From a bacterium (lineage in GTDB: Bacteria > Zhuqueibacterota > Zhuqueibacteria > Residuimicrobiales > Oceaniaggregativiventaceae): a DNA stretch of 64,000 nucleotides. A program made the translations under genes and the position numbers. Where the stretch lies: contig JAKQNP010000008.1 in NCBI GenBank assembly GCA_029565675.1, positions 124,001 through 188,000 on the forward strand, read 5' to 3'. The notes beneath the pieces are model-generated. The model was not told where the DNA came from, did not search any database, and saw nothing but the letters and a program-made list of their open reading frames with translations. Shown here one piece after another: positions 35,415 to 43,893 of this stretch; position 1 is the first letter of the stretch; each line of letters starts with the position of its first letter.

Positions 35415-36854
35415 ATGTGGGCCACTATCAACAATCATATATTTATTACATTATATATTTTATCTCTGTTTTTCATTCCCTATATCATCACGCAAAAAAA
35501 GAATCCGGTTTCGGCTTTGGCATGGATCATGGCAACTGTACTCTTGCCGTTGGTCGGACCGCTTTTTTATCTTTTTTTCGGTACCAATCGGATTCGCAAT
35601 CGGGGTTTGGCAAAGTTGTTTTCCAATACCCGAATGCGCAAGAAACTGCGTGAGATCGAAAGCCGCTCTGAGCCCGACACAACCATTGAGCGGTTTTTGC
35701 AGGCGGATTCTGCCATGGCCGATATCATCAAGATCTGTAAAAAATTCAGTTTTTTCGATGCGGTGGCCGACAACCAATTGGAGTTGTTGATCGATCCGGA
35801 GGCGACCTATCAGCGCCTTGAGGAGATCATTGCAGAAGCCAAACATGAAATCGCGATCAATTTTTACATTTTCGAAGCCGATCGCATCGGTATGCATTTT
35901 TTAACTCTTTTGCAGGAAAAGGTCAAGGCCGGCGTGGCGGTCTATTTTCTCTATGATGCCATCGGCTCGCGGCGGTTGGGTTTTCGGCGCCGGCTTTTAA
36001 GGGATTTGCGGCGGGCGGGAATCCAGGTGAGTGAATTCCTCGCGTTGCGAAATTTTTTCAAGTTATGGAATCTGAATTTGCGCAACCATCGCAAAATTGT
36101 GGTGGTCGACGGCCAAACAGCGGTGGTTGGCAGCCTCAACATCGGAGCTGAATTTCTCAGCAACGACAAAGAGAGCTGGCGGGAGACCAGTGTTTTGGTC
36201 AAAGGGCCGGCGGCAGCACAACTGCGCTGGGTTTTCAGCGAAGATTGGTATACCGCCACAGGCCAGGTTTTAGCCGCTCCACAACTGGGAAAGCACATTA
36301 AATATGGCAATTCTGTTGCCCAGGTGGTTGCCAGCGGACCCGACGAGCGCGGTCAGGCGGTTTATCATGCTTTTATCATGGCGCTCGCAACCGCGCAAAA
36401 AACGGTTTATCTGACCACCCCCTATTTTATTCCCGATCATGCTTTTGAATTGGCGCTCAAGCTGGCCGCCCTGCGCGATGTGGATGTCCGTTTGTTGGCA
36501 CCCGGCCGCAGCGACCATCCCTTTGTCCGTCTGGCCGGCCGTTCCTATTACAACGATTTGCTGGAAAACGGTGTGCAGATCTATGAGTACAACGGCGGCA
36601 TCCTGCATGCAAAAATGATGACAGTCGATGGCTTGCTGACCATCATCGGTTCGGCCAACACGGACATCCGCAGTTTTCGCTACAACTTTGAGGTCAATCT
36701 GCAAGTCTATGATCATGACTTTGCCTGTCAGGCGGAGCAGGTTTTTTTTCGCGATTTGCAGCAAAGCCATAGACTGGGTGAAAAATTTTTACAGCGATCT
36801 GCCCCTGCCCGGTTTGGCGAAAATGTATTCCGCCTGACCAGCCCTTTGTTATAG
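35415..36854 (+). CDS. cls: Cardiolipin synthase (phospholipase D superfamily)
   Basis: 479 residues from the ATG at 35415, the usual length of bacterial Cls; upstream in-frame starts would add an unrelated 80-residue extension. Two N-terminal membrane helices (ITLYILSLFFIPYIIT and AWIMATVLLPLVGPLFYLFF) precede two HKD motifs: H225 in NHRKIVVVDGQTAVVGSLNI and H398 in HAKMMTVDGLLTIIGSANTD. The enzyme condenses two phosphatidylglycerol molecules into cardiolipin at the inner membrane. It is monocistronic behind its own promoter. A phosphatidylserine-synthase-type role is less likely given the N-terminal architecture. Confidence 0.93.
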   Translation: MWATINNHIFITLYILSLFFIPYIITQKKNPVSALAWIMATVLLPLVGPLFYLFFGTNRIRNRGLAKLFSNTRMRKKLREIESRSEPDTTIERFLQADSAMADIIKICKKFSFFDAVADNQLELLIDPEATYQRLEEIIAEAKHEIAINFYIFEADRIGMHFLTLLQEKVKAGVAVYFLYDAIGSRRLGFRRRLLRDLRRAGIQVSEFLALRNFFKLWNLNLRNHRKIVVVDGQTAVVGSLNIGAEFLSNDKESWRETSVLVKGPAAAQLRWVFSEDWYTATGQVLAAPQLGKHIKYGNSVAQVVASGPDERGQAVYHAFIMALATAQKTVYLTTPYFIPDHAFELALKLAALRDVDVRLLAPGRSDHPFVRLAGRSYYNDLLENGVQIYEYNGGILHAKMMTVDGLLTIIGSANTDIRSFRYNFEVNLQVYDHDFACQAEQVFFRDLQQSHRLGEKFLQRSAPARFGENVFRLTSPLL

Positions 36855-37072
36855 GCTGATCAGAGATGTTTCGTCGTCAAATCCGACACCTACAGGGGCC
36901 GATCTAAAGTCAGAAGCAAACCCGGGCAGCCTCTGTCCCAAGCCGCCCTGCAGCGTTTTGACTATAAAGCGAGCCAATTTGCCATGCGCGCGGCCGAAAG
37001 TCCGCTAAGAGAATTAACGATTGAATGTTTTTGATTCGGCTAACACCGAATCTGAGTCGGAGACAAGCTGGT

Positions 37073-37849
37073 ATGAATTTCAGGACGGCGGCGTTGTTTG
37101 CCATGTCGATCATCTTAACGTTATCTTTGCCTGCCTATCCACGACAAACGAAAAGGAGTTCAGAAATGTTGTTGCCAACACCACCGATCGGCCGTTGCCA
37201 TCGAATCGACAGGCCACTTGCTTTGACCGGCAGAATTGACGACCCCCTGTGGGCAAAGGCTGAAAATTTTGCTCTGGTCGATGCCGTAAGCGCTGAAAGA
37301 CCCGAACAGGAGACGACGGTGAAATGTCTCTATAGCGACCGCTATCTCTATGTGGCCTTTAGCTGTGAGGACAGCTATATCTGGGGCACCCACACTGAAC
37401 GCGACAGTCCGATTTTCGAACAGGAATGTGTGGAGGTTTTTATCAACCCTGCCGGCGCACCCCATCACTATTATGAAATCAACCTCAGTCCGAGAAATGT
37501 TGTCTATGATTCCCATATCATCAACAACCGCACCCCCGACAATCCCTTTGCAGACTTTCTCGGATTCCCGCAGTTGAACATTGTCGACTTGCACACCGCA
37601 GTTTGGATCGATGGGGAGCTCGGTGTTCAAGGCGGCGCCCGCGGCTGGCGTGCGGAATTTGCGATTCCGTTGGCCGAATTGTACGGCGCGCCCCATTGCC
37701 CGCCGCAAGCCGGCGATCAATGGCGAATCAATTTTTACCGCATCGACTCTCCGCAAATGAACCAACGCCGCCATTCTGCCTGGAGCCCGACCGGACGCGA
37801 AGCGTTTCATCTTCCCTGGCGTTTTGGCACTCTGATTTTTGCCGATTGA
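37073..37849 (+). CDS. Secreted CBM9-like (carbohydrate-binding family 9 type) protein
   Basis: 258 residues from the ATG at 37073, preceded by GGAGA; an earlier in-frame start would bury the signal peptide (NFRTAALFAMSIILTLSLPA). The mature part is one CBM9-like beta-sandwich: ALTGRIDDPLWAKAENFALV, VKCLYSDRYLYVAFSCEDSY, FEQECVEVFINPAG, YYEINLSPRNVVYDSHI and GWRAEFAIPLAELYG. This fold occurs in xylanases, sugar-degrading enzymes and cytochrome-linked domains. As a stand-alone protein it may bind glycans in the periplasm. There is no catalytic domain and no sorting tail. Confidence 0.78.
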   Translation: MNFRTAALFAMSIILTLSLPAYPRQTKRSSEMLLPTPPIGRCHRIDRPLALTGRIDDPLWAKAENFALVDAVSAERPEQETTVKCLYSDRYLYVAFSCEDSYIWGTHTERDSPIFEQECVEVFINPAGAPHHYYEINLSPRNVVYDSHIINNRTPDNPFADFLGFPQLNIVDLHTAVWIDGELGVQGGARGWRAEFAIPLAELYGAPHCPPQAGDQWRINFYRIDSPQMNQRRHSAWSPTGREAFHLPWRFGTLIFAD

Positions 37850-37939
37850 TCCGCGCTTTACTGCCTTTTCGGAATAAGATTTGGTTCCCTGCTGTTACAT
37901 TTCTTCGCTTCTTATACAAACGGCCAACAGGAGGATACC

Positions 37940-39046
37940 ATGAACACTCGCTACCGTAATCTGCTCTTTGCTGCCACCCTGATCTTTGCCGGTTCCGGCC
38001 AAGGACAGATCCAATTCACTGCTGATGATTTCAGCCAATTCGTCAATACCAGCCACGTCCTGCAGACGGATACAATGGAGACCCGTACTGTGAATGTCGG
38101 CTCGGCCGGTGCCAATCAGATATACGATTTCTCTTCTTTGTCCTTATCTGGTCCACAGATGAACACGACTTTTCTCAACGCATCTGCAACCCCATTTTTC
38201 GCCATGTTTCCAGGGGCAACTCACGCGGCAAAAATGATGGAAAAAAACGTACCAACAAGTGACCGCTTTTATCATTATCTCAATGTCAGCAACAGCGGCA
38301 TCACTTCTCTCGGCATGGTCTATGCAAACCAGAATGATCAGCTGCAAGGCATGGATCAGGATGACGAATTTACCCCGGTGCCCCTTGTCTACAACAAACA
38401 GTGGCAGACCCAGTCAAGCGATACACTTTCCGCTGGTGGATTTGTGACGATCAACAGCATGCAAACGAAACACCACATCGATGGCTGGGGCAAGATTCGC
38501 TTGCCGATTGGCGAACAGAATTGCCTGCGCTGGCGGCAGGACGTTACCATTATTTCCACCAGCACCTATGGCGGGATGACCCTGGCGGCCGATACCAGCG
38601 TGACCGTGGATTTCAACTTTATCGGCAAAAATTCGGTTTACTATGCTCTGGTGAGTGGGGTGCCGGACGACGATTACCCCGATGTGCTGATCACCAGCGA
38701 TGTCAGCGTGTTGGCCGAGTTGTCGCGGCTTACAGATGTGGAAGATAGGGAGACAGTCATTCTGCCGGACGAATTCGTCCTGTTGCCCAATTTCCCCAAT
38801 CCTTTCAATCCACAAACACAACTGAGCTTTCACTTGCCCAAACACCAGCATGTGCGGTTGGAAATTTATAACAGCCTCGGTCAAAACGTCCGCACCCTGG
38901 TGGACCAACCCCTGGCCGATGGTTTGCACACCCTGACCTGGGACGGCCGCGATCAGGAGGGGAACAATCTCGCCAGCGGCAATTTTTTGGTCGTGCTGCA
39001 AGCAGCCGATCAGCAGCGGGTGCAAACCATCACCCTGTTGAAATAG
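37940..39046 (+). CDS. Secreted protein of unknown function with T9SS sorting domain
   Basis: 368 residues, start behind ACAGGAGG. Signal peptide (NTRYRNLLFAATLIFAGSGQ). The middle 250 residues are beta-rich with no recognised motif (GGMTLAADTSVTVDFNFIGK). The final 80 residues are a type A T9SS sorting domain: PNFPNPFNPQTQLSFHLPKH, LEIYNSLGQNVRTLV, LASGNFLVVLQAADQQ and the tail TITLLK. It should be exported across the outer membrane. It follows the CBM9-like gene by 90 bases and ends with a strong hairpin. No homolog comes to mind for the main body. Confidence 0.75.
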   Translation: MNTRYRNLLFAATLIFAGSGQGQIQFTADDFSQFVNTSHVLQTDTMETRTVNVGSAGANQIYDFSSLSLSGPQMNTTFLNASATPFFAMFPGATHAAKMMEKNVPTSDRFYHYLNVSNSGITSLGMVYANQNDQLQGMDQDDEFTPVPLVYNKQWQTQSSDTLSAGGFVTINSMQTKHHIDGWGKIRLPIGEQNCLRWRQDVTIISTSTYGGMTLAADTSVTVDFNFIGKNSVYYALVSGVPDDDYPDVLITSDVSVLAELSRLTDVEDRETVILPDEFVLLPNFPNPFNPQTQLSFHLPKHQHVRLEIYNSLGQNVRTLVDQPLADGLHTLTWDGRDQEGNNLASGNFLVVLQAADQQRVQTITLLK

Positions 39047-39539
39047 AAAGTGCAATCCAACCTGGAGCGCCGAAGGCGGCGCTCCAGGTTGTTCACCTCT
39101 ATTCCGCCATTTTGCCTAAAAGGGCCATTCAAACCACCTGCCAACCTCTCACTCCATTGTCCCTCCTGAGCAACAACTGCAAAAGAAATGTCATAATAAT
39201 GCCACACCTGGCAAAAGTCTCAGGCTACTCGTCGGTTTCAAGTGGTTTTTATTCACATTTGCGCATTATTTATTAAATGAAATATAATCAATTATTTAAA
39301 AAAAGGAAAATATGCCCAGCACAGCTGTCGATAAACGGTTATGCGTTGTCACTCTTTTGGTACAGTATTTGGATAAAAAAGTTACAACAAGCGCTTTCTC
39401 ATGAGATTCATCAAGGCACACCGATCAGGCGGGCCGTGGGAAGGGAGAGCGAACATGCTCCGCGTGAACAGCGGAGAACGGATCGACTGATCTGCAATTT
39501 ATGCGCGGATCTGGCCAACTGTATAAAGGAGCAATAACG
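39047..39539. other. AT-rich intergenic region and structured leader of the subtilisin-like gene
   Basis: 493 bases. It contains the strong hairpin 39059-39090, an AT-rich stretch around 39240-39310 and a foldable leader: GATCAG (39423-39428) can pair with CTGATC (39487-39492) around an inner CTCCGC/GCGGAG hairpin (39458-39463, 39471-39476). A short open frame at 39277-39537 lacks a ribosome-binding site and was not accepted. No known riboswitch pattern was recognised. Confidence 0.5.
39059..39090 (+). terminator. Strong 14-bp perfect hairpin after the T9SS cargo gene
   Basis: AACCTGGAGCGCCG (39059-39072) pairs perfectly with 39077-39090 around the loop AAGG, 12 bases after the stop codon. 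The T tract is poor, as for the hairpin at 3368-3405. Confidence 0.65.
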
Positions 39540-42500
39540 ATGCGATGGTTAGCCGTTTTGCTGTGTGGGGTCGTGCTGTTATCGACAGGGCAAAGTTTTG
39601 CCCAGGCGGTTCACAGCCGTGAAGAATTTTCCCGGTTGCAAATGCTCGCCGACCGCTATCGGCAGGAAATGGATTTGCGGCAGCAGGAAACCGATCGCCT
39701 GGCTGTTCAGCGCGGCTATGTTGTGCGTCAGATTTTGTCTGACGGCGGGTTGGTGCGCATCCGGAGAGTGGAGGAGGGATGTCCTTTTTACTACATCACC
39801 CACAATCTGAATGCGGCCCAAACGGTATCGACTGACTTGTTGTGGAGCGATGGCTTGTTGGGAAGCGGCATATCAATCGGTTTGTGGGACGGCGGCGATG
39901 TCTTGCTGTCGCATCAAGAGTTTGGCGGCCGGGTGGCTGATGCCGACGGTGCCAGCGGTGCGACCGCGTTGTGGCACCCGACTGCGGTGGCGGCCACGAT
40001 GGTGGCGGCGGGTATGCAGGCAGCCGCTAAAGGAATGGCGCCGCAAGCTCAGATCGACGCCTATGACTGGGATAGCGATATCGCCGAAATGTTGAATGCC
40101 GCCGCTGATCCGGGAATTTTGCTCTCCAATCACAGCTATGGCACGGTGGCGGGTTGGTCTTACGGCGCGTATGATCAGACTTTTGGTCAAGGTTGGTATT
40201 GGTTTGGCGATATCGACATCGACGACAGCGAATCCAACTTTTTCGGACGCTATGACAGCGAGGCGCAATCCTTTGATGAGATTATGGCTGCAGCGCCGCA
40301 CTATCTCATTGTTGTGGCGGCCGGCAATGATCGCTATGAAGGGCCTACCAATCAGCCGGTACCCCATTTTGCCCTGAGCAGCACCGCCAGGCCCGGCCAG
40401 TATTCCTGGGTAGCTTCTGATGTCACTCGGCCATTGGACGGGGTGATGGACTGTCTGGCCGGATTTGCCACCGCCAAGAACGTTTTGACTGTTGCGGCAG
40501 TCAATGACATACCTGATCATTACAGCGCCCCAGGCGACGTCACAGTATGGGGCAATATCACCAACCGCCGCGGCAGTTCAGCCGGGCCGACCGATGACGG
40601 ACGCATCAAACCAGATCTTGCCGCCAACGGCTTTGAACTCTATACCGCCTCTGAAGCCGGTAACGCACTTTACAGCAAAGGCAGCGGCACATCCTTTTCA
40701 GCACCGAACGCCACAGGCTCTTTGGCTCTATTGCAGGAGCATTATTATAAAACCCACGGTCAAACCGCTATGCAGGGCATGACCTTGAAAGCGCTGGCGA
40801 TTCACACCGCTGACGAAAGCGGACCTGCGCCAGGTCCGGACTATGAGTTTGGGTGGGGGTTATTGAACAGCAAAAAAGCGGCCGATTTGATTGCGGCCGA
40901 TGCCGAGCACCGCCTGTTGATCCGGGAAGCAGAGCTTTCTACAGGTGAAACGGTGACTTTGCAAGTCTGCTCACCGGGGAGCACGCCGTTGCGAGTGACG
41001 CTGGCATGGAGCGATCCGCCCGGTACCCCGGAATCCTTGCATCAGATCGATGCGGCCACACCCATGCTGGTCAATGATCTGGACCTGCGGATTTTATATG
41101 AAGGTCAGACTTTTTATCCCTGGACACTGGATCCCAACAATCCGCAGAATCCGGCCAATCGCGACCGCGACAACGCGGTCGATAATGTCGAGCAAGTGGT
41201 GATCGATTTGCCGCAAAGCGGCTGCTATACCATTCAGATCACCCACAAGGGGGTTTTGCAGGATGGTTTACAGACCTATGGCTTGATCCTTTCCGGCGCG
41301 ATCACGGAATTCGATTTCGGCGATGCCCCGGACGAGGCGGATCAAACCGATGATTACCCCACATTATCGGCGAGCAACGGCGCAGCCCACGCCGTGACTG
41401 CGGATGTCTTTTTGGGATCGCATCGCGATTCGGAAATAAATGGCCAATCCGACCCGCTTGCCCTGGGCGACGACAATCAGGGCTCGCAGGATGATGAAGA
41501 CGGCATTCTTTTTATGATGCCGCTTGTGCCAGGAACTTTGGCTGGTGTGCAAGCAATTGCCAGTGTTCCGGGTTATCTCAACGCCTGGTTCGACTGGAAT
41601 CGCGATGGGGATTGGGCGGACGATGGTGAGCACGTTTTCATCGACCGGCAGTTGAACGGCGGCATCAATAACCTGAACCTGTCTGTGCCCGCCTCGGTCG
41701 AGGCCGGCAGCCTGTTTGCACGGTTTCGATTCAGCACTGTTACCGGTCTTTCCTATACCGGCACGGCGCCGGATGGAGAGGTGGAGGATTATCTGGTGGC
41801 TATACAGCCCGATTCGGATGGCGACGGCATACCCGATGCGATCGAAGGAAACGGCGATCGGGACGGCGATGGTGTAATCGACGCACTGGATTATGATCCG
41901 ACCGGGTATTTCTACGATGAACTGTCCGGCGCCATCCTCTCGGGAGGTCAGGTAGCGATCGAGGGTCCGCAAGATGCAGTGGTTCTGTTGCTGCAGGACG
42001 GCAGCAACGGTTATTATCAGTTTCAAACCGACGGAACGCCCGGCATCTATACCTTGCAGATCACACCGCCGCCCGGATTTATATTGAACACGTCATGTGC
42101 GCAGATGACTCCCTTGCCTTTCGATCCGACCGGCAGCACCAACCCGGTGGTTCTGGGGTCAGCCGAGATCGGTAACACCGGTTATCTCGGAGAGTCGCAG
42201 TGTTCAGGCAATCCCTATAGTATGGTGTTCGATCTGCAACCTGGCGATCCGTGGATCATCAACAACAACATTCCGTTCAGCCAGTTAATTGCCATAGAGC
42301 TCTCTTCTTTTGTTGCCGAGCAGGTTGCCGGCGATGTGCTGCTGAGCTGGGAAACCCAGTCTGAAACAGAAAACCTTGGTTTCCACCTTTACCGTCGCCA
42401 TGCCGCCGATCAAGAGTACACCCGTTTGACCGACGAAATGATTCCTGGAGCCGGCAACAGCCAGGCGACCAGGCGCTATACCTTTGTGGACTCACAGATC

Positions 42501-42875
42501 GAGGTCGGCCAGACCTACCTGTATCAGCTTGAAGACATCGACTACAACGGTATATCGAGCCGACACCAGGTCATCGAAATCACCGTCGCCGCACCTCAGG
42601 CCTTTGCTTTGCAGCAAAACTATCCCAATCCCTTTAATCCGGAGACCACCATTCGATTCGATCTGGATTCCGAGGGCTGGTGCGAGCTGTCGATCTACAA
42701 TCTCTTTGGTCAGCGCTTGCGGCGCCTGGTCGAGGAATACCGATCAGCCGGCAGCCATGTGGTTGTCTGGGACGGCCGCGACGACAGGGGTGCGATGGCG
42801 GCGAGCGGAGTCTACATCTATCGTCTCGAGCACAACAGCCGGCAAATCACCCGCAAAATGCATTTGCTGCGGTAA
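39540..42875 (+). CDS. Secreted subtilisin-like (S8) serine protease with GEVED and T9SS sorting domains
   Basis: 1111 residues from the ATG at 39540, behind AAAGGAG; the signal peptide ends near QSFAQ. The S8 catalytic triad is D117 (GLWDGGDV), H146 (LWHPTAVAATMVAAG) and S385 (GTSFSAP). A P-domain-like beta module spans about 455-590. A GEVED domain follows (FDFGDAPDEADQTDDYPTL; NAWFDWNRDGDWADDGEHVF). Next come Asp-rich calcium-binding repeats (DSDGDGIPDAIEGNGDRDGD), an FN3-like domain (LLSWETQSETENLGFHLYRR), and a T9SS sorting domain (NYPNPFNPETTIRFDLDSEG; tail KMHLLR). It is an extracellular endoprotease. A foldable leader precedes it. Substrate unknown. Confidence 0.92.
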   Translation: MRWLAVLLCGVVLLSTGQSFAQAVHSREEFSRLQMLADRYRQEMDLRQQETDRLAVQRGYVVRQILSDGGLVRIRRVEEGCPFYYITHNLNAAQTVSTDLLWSDGLLGSGISIGLWDGGDVLLSHQEFGGRVADADGASGATALWHPTAVAATMVAAGMQAAAKGMAPQAQIDAYDWDSDIAEMLNAAADPGILLSNHSYGTVAGWSYGAYDQTFGQGWYWFGDIDIDDSESNFFGRYDSEAQSFDEIMAAAPHYLIVVAAGNDRYEGPTNQPVPHFALSSTARPGQYSWVASDVTRPLDGVMDCLAGFATAKNVLTVAAVNDIPDHYSAPGDVTVWGNITNRRGSSAGPTDDGRIKPDLAANGFELYTASEAGNALYSKGSGTSFSAPNATGSLALLQEHYYKTHGQTAMQGMTLKALAIHTADESGPAPGPDYEFGWGLLNSKKAADLIAADAEHRLLIREAELSTGETVTLQVCSPGSTPLRVTLAWSDPPGTPESLHQIDAATPMLVNDLDLRILYEGQTFYPWTLDPNNPQNPANRDRDNAVDNVEQVVIDLPQSGCYTIQITHKGVLQDGLQTYGLILSGAITEFDFGDAPDEADQTDDYPTLSASNGAAHAVTADVFLGSHRDSEINGQSDPLALGDDNQGSQDDEDGILFMMPLVPGTLAGVQAIASVPGYLNAWFDWNRDGDWADDGEHVFIDRQLNGGINNLNLSVPASVEAGSLFARFRFSTVTGLSYTGTAPDGEVEDYLVAIQPDSDGDGIPDAIEGNGDRDGDGVIDALDYDPTGYFYDELSGAILSGGQVAIEGPQDAVVLLLQDGSNGYYQFQTDGTPGIYTLQITPPPGFILNTSCAQMTPLPFDPTGSTNPVVLGSAEIGNTGYLGESQCSGNPYSMVFDLQPGDPWIINNNIPFSQLIAIELSSFVAEQVAGDVLLSWETQSETENLGFHLYRRHAADQEYTRLTDEMIPGAGNSQATRRYTFVDSQIEVGQTYLYQLEDIDYNGISSRHQVIEITVAAPQAFALQQNYPNPFNPETTIRFDLDSEGWCELSIYNLFGQRLRRLVEEYRSAGSHVVVWDGRDDRGAMAASGVYIYRLEHNSRQITRKMHLLR

Positions 42876-43027
42876 TCAACGGCGTTCCCCATTGGGACAC
42901 CACTATTCGGCAAGATATGCTCTCCACTTGGGCGCTGGGTGAGGTTGTGCTCCCCGGCGCCTCCTCTTTTGCCAAAACCACTCCTCCTTGGCTGGATCAA
43001 GCGATTGTGGGCGATCAGACGAATCGG

Positions 43028-43056
43028 TTGCATCTTGAATGAACAAGTTGTATATT
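43028..43056 (+). promoter_or_regulatory. Sigma70-like promoter of the DprA-like/addB/addA operon
   Basis: TTGCAT (43028-43033), a 17-bp spacer and TATATT (43051-43056), 66 bases before the GTG at 43122. It is the only clear promoter upstream of the three-gene operon. Confidence 0.62.
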
Positions 43057-43121
43057 TGAATATCGCCCTGAAATTCGAGCCTACGAATCAGCCATAGCCG
43101 GAAAAAGGGGAATCGGTTTCG

Positions 43122-43853
43122 GTGGATAAACGCAGAAAGAAACAAGCACAGCCGGTTTACCAGTTGGTTCGCCCTTCGCAATTGCCCGCCCACATGCGCA
43201 CCTACTTGTCTGCTGAATGGCAACAGCGCTGGTGGACCGCAGTCGGTTCTCTTCTGCCTCTGCAACCCAAAAAACTTGCCCTCTTTTCTTCCGTTTCCTG
43301 TCCAGGAGATCTGCTGATCAAGAGCTATGATCTGGCGCAGCTGCTGCGGCGGTTCGGCGTTGCGGTGGTTAGCGGATTTCAATCACCGGTAGAAAAAGCC
43401 TGTCTCGATCTGTTGCTATGTGGCATGCAGCCGATTATCATCGTACCTGCCAAAAGTCTGAAAAATTTTCGTGTACCGCCTGCCCAGCGCCGGTCGTTGT
43501 CTTTAAACCGTTTGCTCTATTTATCACCCTTTTCGCTTGAAGAGACCCGCACCAGTGTTCGTGCCTGCCTGCGGCGCAATCAAATGGTCGCTGCTTTGGC
43601 GGAAGAGATTCTTTTTGTTCATGCATCGCCGGGCGGCAAGTCGCAGAGACTGTTCGACGAATTGATTCGCCAGGAGCGAAAAGTCCATGTGGTGCAAAGC
43701 GACTTCAATCGCCACCTGGTCGAATGCGGCGCGCAGCCCATCGAAATCGGCGAATTGGCAAATTGGCTCAGCAGCAGCGGCCTGGCTCTGAGTTTGCCGC
43801 CGACGCTTCCTGCGCCGGTCACCCCGACCGACCGACAATTCAGCCTTTTCTGA
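43122..43853 (+). CDS. DprA-like Rossmann-fold protein linked to AddAB
   Basis: 243 residues from a GTG at 43122. The central part matches the DprA/Smf Rossmann fold: LALFSSVSCPGDLLIKSYDL, then LLRRFGVAVVSGFQSPVEKA and PIIIVPAKSLKNF, equivalent to the DprA VVSG and VlgcGld blocks. The ssDNA-binding GSR motif of DprA is changed to SSVSC, and the C-terminal winged-helix domain is not evident. DprA loads RecA on incoming single-stranded DNA; this diverged copy may have another nucleotide- or DNA-binding role. It stands 40 bases before the AddB-like gene. Confidence 0.7.
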   Translation: MDKRRKKQAQPVYQLVRPSQLPAHMRTYLSAEWQQRWWTAVGSLLPLQPKKLALFSSVSCPGDLLIKSYDLAQLLRRFGVAVVSGFQSPVEKACLDLLLCGMQPIIIVPAKSLKNFRVPPAQRRSLSLNRLLYLSPFSLEETRTSVRACLRRNQMVAALAEEILFVHASPGGKSQRLFDELIRQERKVHVVQSDFNRHLVECGAQPIEIGELANWLSSSGLALSLPPTLPAPVTPTDRQFSLF

Positions 43854-43893
43854 TTTTCGTCGTCACCACACCGACCAGAAGCGGGTAAGTCCT

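Noticed and set aside
39277-39537. 86-residue frame before the S8 protease
   Set aside because: No ribosome-binding site, unusual composition, and it covers the foldable leader.
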